Below, piece by piece: positions 1 through 6,279 of a stretch of 12,548 nucleotides of DNA (the first letter of the stretch is position 1; each line of letters starts with the position of its first letter). Location of the stretch: the NCBI GenBank assembly GCA_023409265.1, contig JAEYHZ010000012.1, forward strand, positions 1 to 12,548. The letters run 5' to 3'. A model generated the notes under the pieces. That model ran no database searches, had not been told where the DNA came from, and was given only the letters and a program-made list of their open reading frames with translations. Made by a program: the position numbers and the translations under genes. This DNA comes from Bacillota bacterium. Its GTDB lineage: Bacteria; Bacillota; Clostridia; Acetivibrionales; DSM-1351.

Positions 1-450
1 GGAAGCATACCTGAGTAGAAATCTAAAAAAAGGCTGAACCGGAATAACTTTAGATTTATTAGAGCTGTTTTATTAGAAAAGTATTAGATTAAAACTAAAT
101 AAAATAATATGGATACAAGTATTTTAAAATATCAGTACGCGAGTACAACTTTTGACAAGGTGGAAGCATAGCTGAGTAGAAATTAAAAAAAGGCTGAACC
201 GGAATAACTTTAGATTTATAAATAATTTTAAATAAAAAGTATTTTAAGATATAAAATGAACTAATTCATATGTACTGCTATACATACGTGGTATACGCGA
301 GCACAACATATGTTACTGGGTAGGCATGGTTAAGCAGGAAACGTTAAAAAAAGGTCAGCCGGAATAACTTTAGATTTATAAATAATTTTAAAAATAAAAA
401 GTATTTTAAGATATAAATTGAACTAATTCATATGTAATTCATTTTCAATA
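1..450. repeat. Tandem array of about 158-bp units (three incomplete copies)
   Basis: Three head-to-tail units fill the left edge, and the first is cut by the window start. A GCGAG box recurs at 139, 297 and 455, exactly 158 bases apart; the last is the start of the complete element R1. A box close to GGAAGCATGG recurs at 1, 162, 322 and 478, and GGAATAACTTTAGATTT recurs at 41, 201 and 361. Copies two and three are nearly identical over about 90 bases, from roughly 187 to 285 and 347 to 436. In copy one, AAATCTAAA can pair with TTTAGATTT across an A-rich loop; this pairing is eroded in the other two. The units share their 5-prime boxes with R1 but lack its 3-prime half. I see no reading frame here. 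The period is too long and the copies too diverged for a CRISPR. Confidence 0.8.
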
Positions 451-570
451 GTACGCGAGTGCAACTTTCAACAATGTGGATGCATGGTTAGAAATACAAA
501 AAGAAAGAGTTAAACTATTTCTTTTTGTATTTCGGTTGCGACACATTGTTGAAAGTTTGCATGGGAGTAC
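451..570 (+). other. R1: long-stem structured element with conserved boxes
   Basis: Four short boxes lie in order: GCGAG (455), GTGGATGCATGGTTA (476), GGTTGCGACACAT (534) and GGGAGTAC (563). GTAC at both ends can pair. Outer arms 460-477 (TGCAACTTTCAACAATGTG) and 542-561 pair almost perfectly. An inner stem of 16 perfect base pairs joins 491-506 to 518-533 and extends through AGTT/AACT. The second copy, R2, near 4991-5118 has the same boxes but different stem sequences that still pair. That pattern supports a conserved RNA, or a mobile repeat that folds. The coding strand is uncertain. It ends about 95 bases before hypB. I do not recognise the family. Confidence 0.6.
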
Positions 571-576
571 TATAAA
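549..576 (+). promoter_or_regulatory. Candidate sigma-A promoter for hypB inside the R1 right arm
   Basis: TTGAAA at 549-554 and TATAAA at 571-576 are 16 bases apart, each one mismatch from consensus. The -35 box lies in the right arm of R1 and the -10 box just after it. If used, transcription would start near 583, leaving R1 outside the hypB transcript. Called from sequence only, and AT-rich DNA yields such matches by chance. Confidence 0.35.
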
Positions 577-665
577 AGGACTGTATTATGAATTAGTCAT
601 CACATTCTTAACTAATACTTTTACAAAAGAAATCAAATTATAAATATAAAAACATGGAGGTACTT

Positions 666-1310
666 ATGGAAGTCAAAGTTATGAAAAACATTATGCACGC
701 TAATGAAAAGCTTGCAGGTGAGAATAGAAGCTATTTTGAGCAAAGAGGTATAAAAGCTGTCAATATAATGGCCTCGCCGGGATCCGGAAAGACCAGTACC
801 ATACTCAAATTAATAGAAGCTTTTGGCGACAAGGTGAATGTAGCAGTTGTTGAAGGAGATATAGCCTCCAGCATAGATGCAGAAAAGATAGACAAGCTTG
901 GCAAGCCTGTTATTCAGATTAATACCGGCGGAGGCTGCCATCTTGATGCAAATATGATTAAAACAGCCATAGACAGCTTGAATTTAGAGGATAATACCAT
1001 ATTATTCATAGAGAATGTTGGTAATCTGGTTTGCCCATCCTCCTTCGACCTGGGAGAAGGAATAAAGATGGTAATTGCAAGTGTTCCTGAGGGACATGAC
1101 AAGCCATACAAGTATACCTCTATGTTTGAACTGGCCGATGTAATAATTCTGAACAAAACTGACCTTATGCCATATATAGACTTTGATCGTGACAGTTTTT
1201 ATAAAGGTGTACGAGCTTTGAATGAGAAAGTTGAAATATTTGAGATTTCCTGTAAAACGGGTGAAGGTGTAGACAAGCTAGCGCAGTGGATGTTGGGAAC
1301 AGCCAAGTAG
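666..1310 (+). CDS. hypB: Hydrogenase/urease nickel incorporation GTPase HypB
   Basis: A SIMIBI-class GTPase that helps deliver nickel to the large subunit of [NiFe]-hydrogenases, acting in the cytosol with HypA. The 214-residue protein shows a P-loop ASPGSGKTS at 36-44, EGDI at 63-66, the HypB-typical GGGCHLD at 88-94 with the Cys91-His92 metal ligands, ENVGNLVCP at 116-124 with the third ligand Cys123, and the guanine-specificity NKTD at 163-166. The start at 666 is preferred because GGAGG at 656-660 sits five bases upstream; an in-frame ATG at 654 overlaps that site. There is no N-terminal CxxCGC and no histidine-rich stretch, so this is the short form with only the G-domain metal site. 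No other hyp or hydrogenase gene is in the window, so its partners lie elsewhere. UreG is less likely because of the GGGCHLD and ENVGNLVCP wording. Confidence 0.93.
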   Translation: MEVKVMKNIMHANEKLAGENRSYFEQRGIKAVNIMASPGSGKTSTILKLIEAFGDKVNVAVVEGDIASSIDAEKIDKLGKPVIQINTGGGCHLDANMIKTAIDSLNLEDNTILFIENVGNLVCPSSFDLGEGIKMVIASVPEGHDKPYKYTSMFELADVIILNKTDLMPYIDFDRDSFYKGVRALNEKVEIFEISCKTGEGVDKLAQWMLGTAK

Positions 1311-1340
1311 CTTTTTTTTAGCGTGGGGAGTTCAAGGAAA

Positions 1341-1430
1341 GAGGATTTTCTCCAGGTTTGCAGGGTAGCTTATAAACCTGGAATTTGTCAAAGGGGAGGG
1401 ATCCCCCTCCCTGGTGAACTGAAAATCCTC
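1341..1430. other. Three-way-junction fold between convergent hypB and map
   Basis: The closing stem is ten perfect pairs, GAGGATTTTC at 1341-1350 with GAAAATCCTC at 1421-1430. Directly inside lies a nine-pair stem, TCCAGGTTT (1351-1359) with AAACCTGGA (1374-1382). After a linker ATTTGTCAAAG comes a seven-pair GC stem, GGGAGGG (1394-1400) with CCCTCCC (1405-1411), closed by four bases. No run of T follows on either strand, so it is not a standard intrinsic terminator, although its position between convergent genes would allow a bidirectional stop. It could also be a folded repeat or an RNA of either strand. I do not recognise the family. Confidence 0.6.
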
Positions 1431-1474
1431 AGCACTGTCTGAGTAACAGGCAATAGCAATGTAGTCATTCTACC

Positions 1475-2287
1475 TTACCGGGCAAGTATCTCGTAGCCGG
1501 TTCTGGTTACAGCAAGAGTATATTCCCACTGGGCAGATAATGAACCGTCACGGGTGGTAATTGTCCATTTGTCACGTCCGATTTTAACGCTATAGCCGCC
1601 CTGATTTATCATCGGCTCAATTGTAAATACCATGCCGGGGAGCATAAGTACCCCCTTCCCGGACTTTTCAAAATGGTCAATGTGGGGTTCTTCATGAAAT
1701 TTTAGTCCAACTCCGTGACCACCCAGATCACGCACAACGGTATAGCCATTCTGATTTGCAAAAGGTTCAATAGCCCTGCCTATATCATTTGTTGAACCGA
1801 AGGGCTTTACCTGTTTAGTTCCAAGCTCAAGGCACTCTCTGGTGACTTTAACCAATCTCCTGGCACCGGCAGATACTTCACCAATCATATACATACGGCT
1901 TGCATCCGAGAAATAACCGTTCAGTATGGTGGATACATCTATATTTACAATATCTCCGGACTTTAAAACAGTTTTGTCATTTGGGATACCATGACAAACC
2001 ACATCGTTTATTGATGTACATACACTTTTGGGGAACCCGTTATAATTAAGGGTAGCCGGAATAGCATTGTTGTCTAAGGTATAATCATAAACCAGTTTAT
2101 CAATCTGCGCAGTTGTCATACCCGGATGAATTTCTTTCTCAAGAAGATCCAGAATCTGAGTTGTTATTATTCCGCTTTTGCGTATTCCCTCAAGTTGTTC
2201 CGGCGTTTTAACCAGCGAGGGATGAGGAATTATATATCCCTGCAGCTTATATTTCTCCAAGTTTGGTAATATTTCATTATTTAACAC
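1475..2287 (-). CDS. map: Type I methionine aminopeptidase
   Basis: Removes the initiator methionine from new proteins in the cytosol using two metal ions. The 270-residue protein has the full metal-ligand set of the family: Asp117 in NIDVS, Asp128 in SDASR, His191 in GGHGVG, Glu224 in TIEP and Glu255 in QWEYT, with the substrate-contacting His99 in CHGIP. I chose the GTG start at 2287 because GGAG (complement of 2294-2297) lies six bases upstream; an ATG at 2317 in the same frame would add ten residues and has no comparable site. An extension of roughly 20 residues precedes the usual catalytic fold. It follows the phosphatase gene on the same strand by about 140 bases and converges on hypB. 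Clostridia often carry more than one map gene, so this may be a paralogue of the one in the ribosomal operon. Confidence 0.93.
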   Translation of the reverse strand: MLNNEILPNLEKYKLQGYIIPHPSLVKTPEQLEGIRKSGIITTQILDLLEKEIHPGMTTAQIDKLVYDYTLDNNAIPATLNYNGFPKSVCTSINDVVCHGIPNDKTVLKSGDIVNIDVSTILNGYFSDASRMYMIGEVSAGARRLVKVTRECLELGTKQVKPFGSTNDIGRAIEPFANQNGYTVVRDLGGHGVGLKFHEEPHIDHFEKSGKGVLMLPGMVFTIEPMINQGGYSVKIGRDKWTITTRDGSLSAQWEYTLAVTRTGYEILAR

Positions 2288-2351
2288 GATAATCTCCAAT
2301 CTACGTGCCTTGCACATAAATAAACAGTAATATACTCAGGAATGATCAAAT

Positions 2352-2418
2352 AATAACTTCCCCATTCTAAGACGCTGTTAAAAGTGATAAAAACATCTCG
2401 CCTTAAAACGAAGTTATT
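2352..2418 (-). other. Inverted repeat in the gap before map
   Basis: AATAACTTC at 2352-2360 and GAAGTTATT at 2410-2418 form nine perfect pairs around a loop of about 49 bases. It lies between the phosphatase stop and the map start and could mark the end of one transcript or the leader of the next. No clear T run follows, so a terminator call is weak. Confidence 0.3.
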
Positions 2419-2428
2419 CAATAATACC

Positions 2429-3556
2429 TTATTTGATTTCTATCAAAGCGACGGTAATATCATCAATGATATCGCTTGAGTCCTTTCGTCCTGAAAAAGA
2501 GATTGCCTTATCGATAAGTCTGGACAGCGTATGTGACGGCTGCATATCGGTTTCAAGCAGGTGCTCAACCAGGCGCTCTTCACCAAATTGCGCATTTTCA
2601 CTGTTTCTGATTTCTATTATACCGTCTGTATAAAAAAACATTCTATCTTTCGGCTTAATATCCAAAGTCATCTCTACATAGTCAGGATCCTCCACCCAGT
2701 TGCTGATTGGAATACCCGGGGCTCTCAGTATCTGAAGTTTATCCTTTGAAAATATGACAGGGCAGACATTCAGACCTGCATTGGCATATGTAAAGGTATA
2801 GTCTGATATATTAATTATTCCATAAAAAATTGCAATATACAGTTCATCTGAAAATCCATTTTTATTAAAATAGTTATACAACTGCCCCAGAGCCTTTGCG
2901 GGAGATAAAAGTGATTTATCCAGAGCCGTTCTCAAAAACATTGTCAGCATGGAGGCTGCAACCCCATGACCTGAAACATCAGCAATATATACGCCTATAT
3001 GCTCTTCATCTATCTGGTAGATATCAAGGAAATCTCCGCCAAGTGTTTCGCAGGGTCTGTATATAAAACTGAAGTCGATCTTATCAGTTTTCAGCTGATT
3101 TTTAGGGAGAAGGCTGCATTGAAGTCTTCTGGCCATTGACAGATCATCTCTGAGTCTTTCATTCTGCTTCTCAAGCTCTCTGCTCAGGTTTTTTAAATCT
3201 GTTATATCATGCAGTACCTCGATAACAGCATCGATAGAGCCGGTATCGCGATTTCTGAGAGGTGAACTTGTGACGGCAAAAATTCGCCCATTTATGATTT
3301 CTTCCTTACTTGCTGACAAATCATCAAAATTATGTCTGGATATACAATTTGGGCACGGGGTACTTCTACCTATACTTTCATAGCATTTCTGGCCAATCAT
3401 GACTTTATCGCCCAGGGCTTCACGCATTGATCTGTTAATAAACATGACTCTATTATCCGTATTGATAACGCGGACCCAATCCTGCATTCCGTCGATTATT
3501 TCCTCAATAAAGTTACAAGCAGAATCACCAAAATTTTTTCTCAATCTATATGGCAA
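2429..3556 (-). CDS. PAS-domain SpoIIE/RsbU-type serine phosphatase
   Basis: A likely PP2C-family phosphatase that dephosphorylates an anti-sigma-factor antagonist in a partner-switching pathway. An N-terminal PAS domain spans roughly residues 15-120 and holds the wording TPCPNC, a CxxC pair that could bind metal or sense redox. A short coiled linker (LSRELEKQNERLRDDLSMARRL) leads to the SpoIIE catalytic domain, from about 150 to the end. Metal-binding positions of PP2C are visible in GGDFLDIY, ADVSGHG, FFYTDG and DDITVALIEIK. There is no membrane segment, so it is cytosolic. No ATG lies near the 5-prime end. TTG at 3556 has AGAAAGG nine bases upstream; TTG at 3565 is in frame but directly abuts that site. 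No anti-sigma kinase or antagonist is nearby, so the target is unknown. Confidence 0.85.
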   Translation of the reverse strand: MPYRLRKNFGDSACNFIEEIIDGMQDWVRVINTDNRVMFINRSMREALGDKVMIGQKCYESIGRSTPCPNCISRHNFDDLSASKEEIINGRIFAVTSSPLRNRDTGSIDAVIEVLHDITDLKNLSRELEKQNERLRDDLSMARRLQCSLLPKNQLKTDKIDFSFIYRPCETLGGDFLDIYQIDEEHIGVYIADVSGHGVAASMLTMFLRTALDKSLLSPAKALGQLYNYFNKNGFSDELYIAIFYGIINISDYTFTYANAGLNVCPVIFSKDKLQILRAPGIPISNWVEDPDYVEMTLDIKPKDRMFFYTDGIIEIRNSENAQFGEERLVEHLLETDMQPSHTLSRLIDKAISFSGRKDSSDIIDDITVALIEIK

Positions 3557-3591
3557 AAAGATCAACCTTTCTTAATGTCTTTGGGAAAATA

Positions 3592-3714
3592 ACGAGGCAA
3601 TAAATGTCGCTTACCTCTATAGGTGCATGGCTATCAAGGGTAGACTTTGTACCGCTTTGATTTTCAGACGGAGAGTAAATATCCATGGTCACCTAATGGT
3701 GACTTTTGCCTCGT
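3592..3714 (+). other. E1: structured element, first copy
   Basis: Nine perfect pairs close it, ACGAGGCAA (3592-3600) with TTGCCTCGT (3706-3714). Inside are TACCT-ctat-AGGTG, a stem around GTACCGCTTTG and CAGACGG, and a six-pair hairpin GTCACC-taat-GGTGAC (3688-3703). The same ordered blocks recur in E2 at 4931-5010 (ACGAGGC, ACCTCT-TAGGTG, GTACCGCT-TG-TTTTCAG-CGG, GCCTC). Between copies, G-C in the closing stem becomes A-U and two inner pairs change C-G to U-G; the U-G changes only pair on the + strand. E1 is divergent from the phosphatase start (about 30 bases away) and about 575 bases upstream of yyaC. I do not recognise the family. Confidence 0.55.
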
Positions 3715-3724
3715 CTAAACACAG

Positions 3725-3754
3725 CCGGGGTAAGGAAAAAATTCCTGCAACCGG
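3725..3754. other. Hairpin after E1
   Basis: CCGG at 3725-3728 and 3751-3754 flank an inner stem AGGAA (3733-3737) with TTCCT (3742-3746). A perfect palindrome GAAAATTTTC follows at once. No T run continues into a terminator on the + strand. Confidence 0.35.
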
Positions 3755-4278
3755 AAAATTTTCTCTGAATTGGTCCATTATAACATAAATTAATATTTTA
3801 CCTACATATATTTTAACATAGTTTATTCTAAAAAAGCTGAATTGATTATAAAAATATTAATTAAAACATTTAGTGTCTGTTTTTAGTCTGCTTGTGCCAG
3901 GCAATTTAGGTGGATTTAGTGTCAGGCAGGGCAAATTTTCGAAGTAATAATATGTTTATAAAAGCCAAACTATTAATAGTTTAACTTTGGAAAATTAACA
4001 AAGCATGGCGCAAAATCAGCCAAGTTGACCAGTGCAATTAGATTATAAACAGGCTCTTATGTCAATACTAAGGGATGATTAATAATAAAACCCGGTTCAT
4101 GAGCGAGAACGTTTTGGTCATAGCAAGGCACTTGGTTATACAGGCGGAGTCCGCAATAATTGCTATATTGCAAGTAGAGATAACTCAGGAGTGCCGAAAA
4201 ATAAGCGCGCAGGAAATGGGAAGCTATTTAATCATCCATATGAAATAACTAAATGAAATAACTAAAAAAGTACCGGAA
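3755..4278. other. Gene-poor stretch before yyaC
   Basis: AT-rich DNA without a convincing gene. It holds a direct repeat ATTTAGTGTC at 3868-3877 and 3914-3923, a 16-base perfect palindrome AAACTATTAATAGTTT at 3967-3982, and an unsupported 49-codon reading frame at 4099-4248 that lacks a ribosome site. The part from about 4090 to 4220 is less AT-rich than its surroundings and may be a relic of something longer. Confidence 0.4.
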
Positions 4279-4290
4279 ATGGAGATTAGC

Positions 4291-4932
4291 ATGAGTTTTG
4301 GATCAAAAGCAAACCTAAAGTATATTGATTCAGCAGGACCAAATGCCTTCGCGTTGTTTTCAGAAGCTATGTATCAGATAATGAAGGCCTGCAGAAAAGA
4401 CACAAGCAGTGAAATTGTTTTTGTTTGTGTAGGCACGGACAGGTCGACAGGGGACAGCCTTGGGCCCATTATCGGACACAAATTGAAGGACATGAGACAT
4501 ACAAACATATATGTTTATGGCAATCTGGACACTCCGGTACATGCTAAAAATTTGGACGAGGTAACCAGACAGATACATGATAAATACAAAAAGCCGTTTA
4601 TTATTGCAATAGACGCCTGTCTGGGTAAAGTAGACCATGTCGGACATATTACGGTAGGACAAGGTTCAATAAAGCCGGGTTCCGCCGTAAACAAGGATCT
4701 GAAGCCAATAGGTGATATGCATATAACAGGAATAGTCAACTTCAGCGGTTTTATGGATTTTCTCATACTTCAGAATACAAGACTGGGCACAGTTATGAAA
4801 ATGGCTGATATTATAGCCAGCGGAATCAAGTATGTACTCTGGCGCATTTCCAGGGATGAACTACTGGAGAAAACTACAATGCCTCCGGTTAAGGATGTTC
4901 CCAACCTGTTGGTAAACGAAATAAATTTATAA
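4291..4932 (+). CDS. yyaC: YyaC-family (DUF1256) sporulation protein
   Basis: A 213-residue protein of the YyaC/DUF1256 family, found in spore-forming Firmicutes and annotated as a putative spore protease related to the germination protease fold. Visible family wording includes CVGTDRSTGDSLGP at 46-59, AIDACLG near 110, and GMHITGIVNFSGFMD near 150. The start at 4291 has GGAG at 4281-4284 six bases upstream; an ATG at 4279 in frame overlaps that site. In Bacillus subtilis yyaC lies close to parB near the origin. Its presence, with the MscS and DUF951 genes to the right, fits an origin-proximal location. The protein has no signal peptide or membrane segment. Its substrate is not evident. Element E2 begins exactly at its stop codon. 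Confidence 0.88.
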   Translation: MSFGSKANLKYIDSAGPNAFALFSEAMYQIMKACRKDTSSEIVFVCVGTDRSTGDSLGPIIGHKLKDMRHTNIYVYGNLDTPVHAKNLDEVTRQIHDKYKKPFIIAIDACLGKVDHVGHITVGQGSIKPGSAVNKDLKPIGDMHITGIVNFSGFMDFLILQNTRLGTVMKMADIIASGIKYVLWRISRDELLEKTTMPPVKDVPNLLVNEINL

Positions 4933-5010
4933 CGAGGCGATAGATGTACCCACCTCTTTAGGTGGCTGGTACCGCTCTGGTTTTCAGGCGGCGAGCATAT
5001 CTCCCGCCTC
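4931..5010 (+). other. E2: structured element, second copy, at the yyaC stop
   Basis: GAGGCG (4933-4938) pairs with CGCCTC (5005-5010). Inside, GTACC-CACCT-cttt-AGGTG-gct-GGTAC makes one long hairpin and CCGC-t-CTG with CAG-GCGG a second. It is a shorter relative of E1 in the same orientation; E1 has about 40 more bases in two insertions. Its right end overlaps the left part of R2. GGTACCGCTCTGG loosely resembles a T-box antiterminator, but no other T-box part is present. Confidence 0.55.
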
Positions 5011-5118
5011 TTATATAAATGTGGAAGCATGGTTAAAAAAAATAAAGAAAAAGTAGTGAGTACTATTTTCTTTATTTTTTTGGTTGCGACACATTTACGT
5101 AAGTTTGTGCGGGAGTAC
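4991..5118 (+). other. R2: second long-stem structured element
   Basis: It carries the R1 boxes GCGAG (4991), GTGGAAGCATGGTTA (5021), GGTTGCGACACAT (5082) and GGGAGTAC (5111). The inner stem pairs 5036-5051 with 5066-5081 over 16 bases and continues as AGTA/TACT with a GTGAG loop. Outer arms AAATGTG/CACATTT, CTTA/TAAG and GCATA/TGTGC also pair. Inner and outer stem sequences differ from R1 yet keep pairing. The GCATA/TGTGC helix includes a U-G pair valid only on the + strand. The left side overlaps E2, so the two folds may compete or form a compound structure. Confidence 0.6.
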
Positions 5119-5365
5119 TGGCATGAAATAACATAAATGTATTGTTTATAGAAGAGTTTCAGACAGCCCGCGTTTATTACATATTGAGTTTTACCTCCTC
5201 CGACTAATAATTATTCAACGTATAAAGCATAATAATATTTGTTTTATGAATTTATTTTGAAATTTCAGACTTTTCCTTTTAACCATCTTATAATATAGTA
5301 TAAAACAGTTGCACTATAGAAGCGCTGCATTTACTTGTAACAGGTTATATTTAAAGGAGGGTTTT
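5119..5365. other. Leader region of the membrane-protein gene
   Basis: AT-rich DNA without a gene. A TATAAT at about 5289 is a possible -10 box, but I see no good -35 match at the right distance. Nothing else supportable is visible. Confidence 0.3.
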
Positions 5366-5881
5366 ATGAATAATAGACGTAATGGTACTATGATTGTCGG
5401 TTTAGTACTCATACTGATCGGTATAGTTTATTTACTAAATAACTTTGGCATTTTTGAGATTTACTTTGATATCTTTGACATTGGATTCCTGTTCTCAACC
5501 TTCTGGCCAATGTTTTTGATAATACCGGGCTTGATTTTCCACTATTCATATTTTACAGCGAAAACACAGGATCCAGGCCTGCTGGTACCTGGAGGTATTC
5601 TGCTGGTGATGGGTCTTACCTGTCAGATATCAATGATCTTTGATGCATGGGCTTACATGTGGCCTGGCTTCATACTTTCAGTGGCTGTTGGGCTATTTGA
5701 ACTGTATGTATTCGGTAACAAGGAGAAAGGACTTCTGATACCGGTTTTTATTCTGGGAGGCTTATCATTGATATTCTTTGCTTTTTCTCTCGGAAGAATC
5801 ACCATTCTCAGATTGTATCTGATTCCTGCAATATTGATCCTTGGCGGTTTACTGATAGTTTATAGAAATCGCAGAAATTAA
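5366..5881 (+). CDS. Small polytopic membrane protein (DUF5668/LiaF-N-like)
   Basis: A 171-residue, strongly hydrophobic protein with five or six predicted membrane segments. The first is at about 8-26 (GTMIVGLVLILIGIVYLLNN); others lie near 43-60, 73-90, 95-115, 120-140 and 148-166. It ends in the basic tail YRNRRN. The N-terminal wording GLVLILIGIVYLLNNFGIF resembles the LiaI-LiaF-like transmembrane region found in cell-envelope stress proteins of Firmicutes, but no extracytoplasmic LiaF domain follows. The start at 5366 has AAAGGAGG at 5353-5360 with ideal spacing; an ATG further upstream in frame at 5309 has no such site. Its function is unknown; an envelope role is inference from similarity only. 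Confidence 0.75.
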   Translation: MNNRRNGTMIVGLVLILIGIVYLLNNFGIFEIYFDIFDIGFLFSTFWPMFLIIPGLIFHYSYFTAKTQDPGLLVPGGILLVMGLTCQISMIFDAWAYMWPGFILSVAVGLFELYVFGNKEKGLLIPVFILGGLSLIFFAFSLGRITILRLYLIPAILILGGLLIVYRNRRN

Positions 5882-5940
5882 AAAGTGCCCCTTTACCATC
5901 TGGTGCATATAATATATTAGTCATTAACTCGGAGCTCTAT

Positions 5941-6174
5941 ATGGGGGAGAGTAGTCGAAGGTGTAGTTGTATGAATAGATATGATGATATCAAAGCCAGA
6001 GTGGATAAGCTGGAAAGCTATGTTTATGAGGTGCTTCCTCAGCTGATACAGAAAAACGACAGTAGGGATAAAACAGAAAGTGTAAGTAATAATCTTCTTA
6101 AATATAAGCCTTCCAAGCACAGGAAAGCTTATAAAATAGAAAGAAAGTTAAAAAAAAGATGTTATACAAGATGA
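5941..6174 (+). CDS. Small hypothetical protein with coiled coil and basic tail
   Basis: I do not recognise this 77-residue protein. Residues 11-42 (MNRYDDIKARVDKLESYVYEVL and on) look like a short amphipathic helix or coiled coil. The C-terminal third is rich in lysine and arginine (KPSKHRKAYKIERKLKKR), which suggests binding to nucleic acid or an acidic surface. Two starts are plausible: ATG at 5941 with GGAG at 5931-5934, and ATG at 5971 with AAGGTG at 5958-5963. The second would remove the odd leader MGESSRRCSC. It lies 59 bases after the membrane-protein gene and may share its transcript. It has no cysteine pattern beyond the leader and no membrane segment. Confidence 0.55.
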   Translation: MGESSRRCSCMNRYDDIKARVDKLESYVYEVLPQLIQKNDSRDKTESVSNNLLKYKPSKHRKAYKIERKLKKRCYTR

Positions 6175-6193
6175 AAAGTGGGAATATATATTA

Positions 6194-6238
6194 TTAACTA
6201 TAGAAAAGTTTGTAAAAACAATATATTATTATAGTTAA
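6194..6238. other. AT-rich inverted repeat before rubredoxin
   Basis: TTAACTATA at 6194-6202 and TATAGTTAA at 6230-6238 pair over nine bases, with ATATATTATT repeated on both sides of the stem. It may be an operator, a weak terminator of the upstream gene or chance in AT-rich DNA. Confidence 0.3.
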
Positions 6239-6279
6239 TTAATCAAGGCATGATTTTTTTACAAGGAGTGGATAAACAA

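Noticed and set aside
1..60. Hammerhead ribozyme core, from CTGAGTAGAAAT in the array
   Set aside because: The essential CTGATGA and GAAAC segments and the three-stem arrangement are absent.
1..450. CRISPR array
   Set aside because: The period of 158 bases is far too long, repeats are diverged and there are no uniform short repeats with unique spacers or cas genes.
451..570. Retron non-coding RNA, because of the long stem and closing repeats
   Set aside because: No reverse transcriptase gene lies near R1 or R2.
914..1156. Antisense frame within hypB
   Set aside because: It is a shadow of the hypB coding sequence, with no start signal.
1393..1411. Simple terminator for hypB in the GC hairpin
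   Set aside because: There is no T run after it; the hairpin is one arm of the larger three-way junction.
4931..5010. T-box riboswitch, suggested by GGTGG...GGTACCGC in E2
   Set aside because: There is no stem I specifier loop, no aminoacyl-tRNA synthetase or amino-acid gene downstream, and the match to AGGGTGGNACCGCG is broken; E1 lacks the GGTGG part.
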